Of a DNA stretch of 64,000 bases, positions 59,422 to 64,000 are shown piece after piece. Position numbers and translations under genes: made by a program. How positions within the stretch are numbered: position 1 is the stretch's first letter; each line of letters opens with the position of its first letter. Below the pieces are notes generated by a model. The model ran no database searches. It was given only the letters and a program-made list of their open reading frames with translations, and was not told where the DNA came from. The DNA comes from Ancylostoma caninum (Eukaryota; Nematoda; Chromadorea; Rhabditida; Ancylostomatidae). The DNA lies in assembly GCA_037903475.1 (NCBI GenBank), contig JBAJFG010000562.1, forward strand, positions 2,604,001 to 2,668,000. Direction: 5' to 3'.

Positions 59422-60887
59422 GACAAGCCACTCAAGTGTAAAAGCAATCTGGAATGCGCTACTGGGCTGAAGAAACTATGCATCAATGGCTTCTGCACGG
59501 AATCTTCCTCCAATCCATGTAGTAATGATGCAGACTGCCCTTGGTCCTCCCAGAGATGTTTGCAAAATCGGTGCATGGAATCTAATAAGTCCTGTACAAC
59601 AGATTCTGATTGTCCTTTCGGCGACTATCAGCCTTGTTCCGAAACAAAAAAGAGTCAATGGTGAGAACGCTTGCGATATTTGTAAACAAAAACCATAACT
59701 ATTTACATGGATTTAATAGCTATCAGAGTACAAGAGTGGACGTCATCCACTCTTAGAAATTACTTCTGGGATCAGTCTGGATCAACCCTAGCCACTGGCA
59801 TCATCACATCTTCTTTTCAGGGAATACGCGGACTGTCAACGACACAGATCAATTTTCTGCATCAAATCACGTTGCACTAAGATTGACCAAATATGCCAAA
59901 TTGACTCTGAATGCCGCTTCTATCCAGAAGTGCAGTGCATTAATTCTCAGTGTGCGAAAATTGGACAACCATGTGCGAAGGATCAAGACTGTCCTTTCTA
60001 TCTGTTTACAAGTTGTGTTGATTCCAAGTGTGTCAAGCTCGCGACGTGCTCAGAGGACACCGACTGTTCTGGCAACCCGCAATATTCTTGTATTGACTCT
60101 CTGTGCGTGAAACTGGGCCAATCCTGCAGCGAGGCTAAGGATTGCCCATATTACTGGGCAACTGAATGTGTGAATTCCAAATGTGTGAAACTCAGACAAC
60201 CCTGTGATGCTGATGCAGAATGTCCGTATTATCCTCACACTGCTTGTATTGATTCAAGATGTGAGAAGATCGGGCAAACTTGTCAATACGATATGGATTG
60301 TCCATTTTATCCGCAAACACCATGTCTTGCTGGAAAATGCGCCAAGAAAGGCGGAAGCTGTCGTAGAGATAGTGAATGTCCCAATTACCCCCTCACTGGC
60401 TGTGTTATTTCACAGTGTACAAAACTTGGAGAAGTATGTTGGTGGGATGAGGACTGTTCTCTTTTTCCTTACATGGAATGTTCAAATTCAACATGTAAAA
60501 AAGTCCCTACATGTGTTACCGATAACGATTGTGGCAATGATGTACCTCGCGAGTGCATCAATTCGCTTTGTCTGAAACGCCGACTTTGCAGGAATAACGC
60601 TGACTGCCCATTCTTCCCCAAGAATGTCTGTTCTAACACACACTGCGTAAAGCCTGGTGAATCTTGCACTTCTGATGATCAATGCTTGAAAGAGGGAAGG
60701 AGAAGATGTGTGATATCCACATGTATACGCCTGGACCTCCCTTGCACCTTCGACCAGGATTGTCCATTTTATCCATTCACCTATTGCCATGAAAATGAAT
60801 GCGTGAAAACGGAACTCAATGCGACGATACTACAAAATCCAATATTAAGAGGGAAAAAGTCTTGGAACAGAGAAAATCACCGAAAAG
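59422..60887 (+). other. Gene C cysteine-module exons
   Basis: Exon 59422-59660 carries CKSNLECATGLKKLC and two further modules and ends TG|gtgaga. Exon 59821-60887 continues with one module lacking its first Cys and 12 complete modules. The Trp made at the junction (TG|G) sits where the third module should close with Cys, so two half-modules meet there. Sequence is clearly related to the C-terminal array of genes A and B but far more diverged than A is from B. Confidence 0.8.
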
Positions 60888-63646
60888 GTACTCTTGTTCA
60901 TTCTCCGTCTCAAGTAGGAAAAGAACTAATGTGTCGTACTTTGACTTAAGTATTAGCGCAGCTATTTTCCCACCCCTTTGCCATTCTCTGGTGAACAATT
61001 TTGTACCATTCGGAAGCGCTTCCTCTCTACATGATCTTCCACCAAAATTTCAGTTGAAAAACTCTTTGTTGAGCATTAATCGAAAACAAGAAAAAGGAGA
61101 CTCTGGCACTGCAGTCTCATGAACTCGATATTCCATTTTGTTGGCTTGTAAAACTGAAGTAAATTGATGCTTTTGATATAGCTTATCACACGACGGTGTG
61201 CTTGTAGGATATAGATAATGGTATGACAAAAGCGAGCTGTGTTGCAAAAAATTTGTCATGATGAGAACAAAAACATGATGAAGTCTCTTTTTACTCCCAT
61301 CTGCTGCTGATCGATCAATATCAGAAACGCCTTGAGATAAACAGCGTAACAGGTCTTGTTGTAGTTCTGTTCTTTCGGCAAACTGTTCAAAATTACTTTA
61401 ATGAAACCGCCATGAAAGCTCATGATCAAAGTACCAAATGAACTCTTTAAGTACTTTTACGCGTTCAAGCGTTTCATGTAAAGACCAAATATCAGGAATT
61501 GGTGAGTATTATAATATTTTTCAGACAGTGTGTGAATGGTTCCATGATCCATCCTAACACCTATTCCAGCGTGCTTCCAAACCACTCTTAACGATGAACT
61601 GCGTGACCTACTGGTAAAAATTCATAATGATGGTCGACGAAAAACGGCGAGGAGGATGCATTTCGCTGCCGATCGAGGGAAGAATAAAACAGCAAAAGCC
61701 TTGTACGAGCTGGTATGCTGAAAGTGTTTATAATTGCTGTTTATAATTGTTGCTTTATTTTCTTCATCCTTTTCCCCAAGAGGCGCACCAATTATTAGGT
61801 TGTTGTAATATCGATGTCGGATTTTCCAACACCGAACTACGGAATAATACTTCGGAATGAGAAATGATGTTTCACTCGAATATTTGACACTTATTTTAGA
61901 GCTTATTTCTTCCTCTTTCCGCTCTTCCATTTCAATGATGACCTATTGACGTTTAGTGGCCTTCGCGTGGGTGAATCGAAGTGTAGTCGTTAGCAAGAAT
62001 TCGTCTCAAACTTGACCATGGATTTAAACTCGGTAAAAACGCAACAGCTAGGAAGGGGAATATAACCAACCTATGCGGGAAGGAATGTCGAATGAAATCA
62101 GAGCTCAATTTTGGTCCAACTAACCTAGTTTTGGAGAAAAATGTCTCAAAGTTGAGCACTAAAATTCAATGAAGTCAACGTCGTTCTCGAAGCACTGGTG
62201 GAAGTTCTAACCAGAGGATGTGTTCAGTATCTCGAAGGTGGCTATAGGGTTTATTGTTTTTCTACCTTTGGCGCCATGGATGGGATAGGCACGGTGAAAA
62301 AATTGGGCAAGTGAATTCTCCTCGAATTAACATCTGGGGTTTTGCAACAGCACAAGACCTCACTTCGCACTCCAGACATTCTGGAAGAAGACACAAGGAG
62401 TAATCCAGACTCGCCTTTGAATAGCTCACTCAGCGGACTTTTCCACTACAGATAACCACAAATTCAGGTGGTTAGGCTCATCCCTGAGAAGAATAGGCTG
62501 CGAATATAGCTCTGCTCAAAACGCCTTCGCAGATTTTGTTGACTCCAAAAAGCTTGGCTCCAAATCCAACGGAACCAAAACTTGGCTGAAAATAGGGGAA
62601 GATGTACTGATTCAAATGACGGCTCAATCGGGGCAAAAACTTCAGTTTTGGCCGAGTTACGACAACTCATGGTTAACTGTCAAAATTCGACATCGATTTC
62701 GCAACATGTGTATGTGCCGTTCAATCTCTTCCTTTCATCATATAATACTGAAATGCAGCCTGCCGCGCCGCATCATCCGCGCGACGCGGCCGACAAGCTG
62801 AGCGTTGTGGTTGTTGCGTGTTGCTTACGTTGACGTTCTGCGTGTGTCTGTTGGAGCGCTGACTCAAGATCTGAAATGTGTATTCAAGTATTTCCGAATG
62901 TAAACAAAGACACAGAAAAGCGATGGGAAACATAAGCAGACACGAATACCGACAACGTCCTTACCTCCTCACGTAGATGGTGTGTCGCGGCAGATCGGAT
63001 TGGCGGCATCCTATGATGTGACCAGAACTGTTGCATGGGGTGCCATGGTGCAATGCGCTTCTTCCGTTCTTTTTTTAGAAATACAACTGCAAGTTAGACA
63101 TGGCCTCTATAGTGTCGATAAGCGATTGTCTGAACATTTCATCAATCAAACCCGGCGTGAACGTTTTCCAGTAAGTGCTCTTGCTTTTTTGCTGTTAGGG
63201 TGAGGTTTGGATGGTGTCGTATCTTTCATCAGCTTGTACCATTGAAGAGTAATCATGCCAAGTCCAATAACAACAGTGGAGCAAGTGGTCAGATCTGCGG
63301 TGAAGTCGTGGTGTTGGAACTGCTTAAGCAGAGCAAATAAAACTACCGATGCGATGAGTCATGCGAACGTGAGACACTAGTCCCCTTTTATATCTTTTTG
63401 AATGTCTCTAAGCAGCTTGACCATTCTTTACAAGTGGTTATTTCTGCTTAAAGTCAAGTCCCCATTAATTTTTTTTCGTGTTCAATGAATTTATTTTAGA
63501 TTGTCTATCACAAAACACTTTCGCTTGGATGCGCATATCGGTTTTGCAGTGGGACAACCCCTACGAAACACGTTCTTCTATGTCACTACAGCGATAAGTG
63601 ATCTTTTCGTCTCAGAATTAACTGCCTTTCTACGAAAATGCAATGA
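59422..63646 (+). CDS. Gene C (5' incomplete): shorter EB-like-module/CAP fusion protein
   Basis: Exons seen: 59422-59660, 59821-60887, 61570-61712, 63079-63170, 63248-63368, 63500-63597, 63616-63646. These are phase-compatible and give about 596 residues to the stop. The first two exons hold about 15 four-Cys modules that end like genes A and B (CIRLDLPCTFDQDCPFYPF). A short basic non-Thr-rich tail follows, and AAA G|gtactc splices in phase 1 to the CAP exon, exactly as in A and B. The CAP part has NDELRDLLVKIHND, KYNCKLDMA, VEQVVRSAVKSW, LSLGCAYRFC and LLCHYSD, but lacks the usual Cys-rich C-terminus in the spliced frame. The acceptor at 63248 (gaag) is weak; gccaag at 63264 is an alternative. 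No signal peptide is firmly identified; the exon at 59422 needs a phase-0 partner upstream. Confidence 0.7.
61570..63646 (+). other. Gene C CAP-domain exons, shortened C-terminus
   Basis: Unlike genes A and B, the first two CAP segments are fused in one exon (61570-61712, no intron after the HN motif). Later exon boundaries correspond. After LLCHYSD the spliced frame ends within nine codons, at TGA 63644-63646. A different frame of the same last exon would read KCNDCKMQ and stop at 63662, which looks more like the normal C-x-x-C ending. A small frame disruption near the C-terminus is therefore possible. Confidence 0.65.
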
Positions 63647-64000
63647 TTGCAAGATGCAATGAGCCACAAGTTTCAAAACAATCATCCTCCATCAGTGTGG
63701 CCATTCATTGAATGGTGTGTACTACGCAGCTTGGGACTCCATTCTGCTCCAATTTCATGAGTTTTGCCCAATTTCAATGTCCATGTATAAATCCTAAGTT
63801 TCGTTTGTTTACCTTGAGAGTTCGCTAAAGTCTGCTGCTAAACAGTATGGAGGAGTGACGCCGAATGCTTTTGAACCAGCCATATATTCGCCAAAAAATC
63901 CACTCATAAGACGAAAACGAGCAAGCACAGCACGAGCTAGCGCAGGTACCATTGAGGGAACTAACAGGATCCACCGAAATATCACGGCTGCGATCAAAAC

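Overview
The window reads as nuclear DNA of a strongylid (clade V) nematode, most likely a hookworm-type parasite. Genes are split by many small GT-AG introns, the DNA is AT-rich and full of small DNA transposons, and the only convincing protein families are secreted ones. These are CAP/SCP-TAPS domains of the 'Ancylostoma secreted protein' (ASP) type and long arrays of four-cysteine modules resembling nematode EB modules. The species call is inference.

The main content is a tandem cluster of three related plus-strand genes, assembled here by hand from splice sites and reading-frame phase. Gene A (10322-26089, 13 coding exons, 1383 aa) and gene B (29712-46275, 13 coding exons, 1451 aa) share one architecture. 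It runs: signal peptide; short linker with an N-x-T sequon; 15 four-cysteine modules in one exon; a second short linker exon; 26 more modules in one exon; a Thr/Pro/Arg-rich mucin-like stretch; and a CAP domain spread over six exons. Every exon junction agrees in phase and both totals are divisible by three. Gene C (visible from 59422 to 63646, 5' end unresolved) is a shorter, more diverged relative with about 15 modules joined to a shortened CAP domain.

Genes A and B are diverged at both ends (signal, linker, mucin tail, CAP) but nearly identical through the cysteine arrays and the intron between them. This pattern suggests gene conversion or unequal exchange limited to the array block. The B copy of that intron carries a mariner with a second mariner inside it, and the A copy preserves the empty site. 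A small hAT MITE inside a foldback repeat sits just upstream.

Layout: 1-10.3 kb, repeats only (palindromic TA-MITEs, a TTAA-flanked piggyBac-like MITE, a 1.9-kb TIR element). 10.3-26.1 kb, gene A, with MITEs in introns 4, 6 and 10. 26.1-29.7 kb, spacer with a lone mariner end. 29.7-46.3 kb, gene B with many intronic elements. 46.3-59.4 kb, mostly unassigned DNA with two foldback/TIR elements, a retroelement-like tail, a possible first exon for gene C and a possible minus-strand signal-peptide exon. 59.4-63.65 kb, gene C. No tRNA, rRNA or CRISPR was seen.

The predicted products are large, disulfide-dense extracellular proteins in which a long rod of cysteine modules carries a C-terminal CAP domain on a mucin-like hinge. 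Their biological role is unknown from sequence alone.
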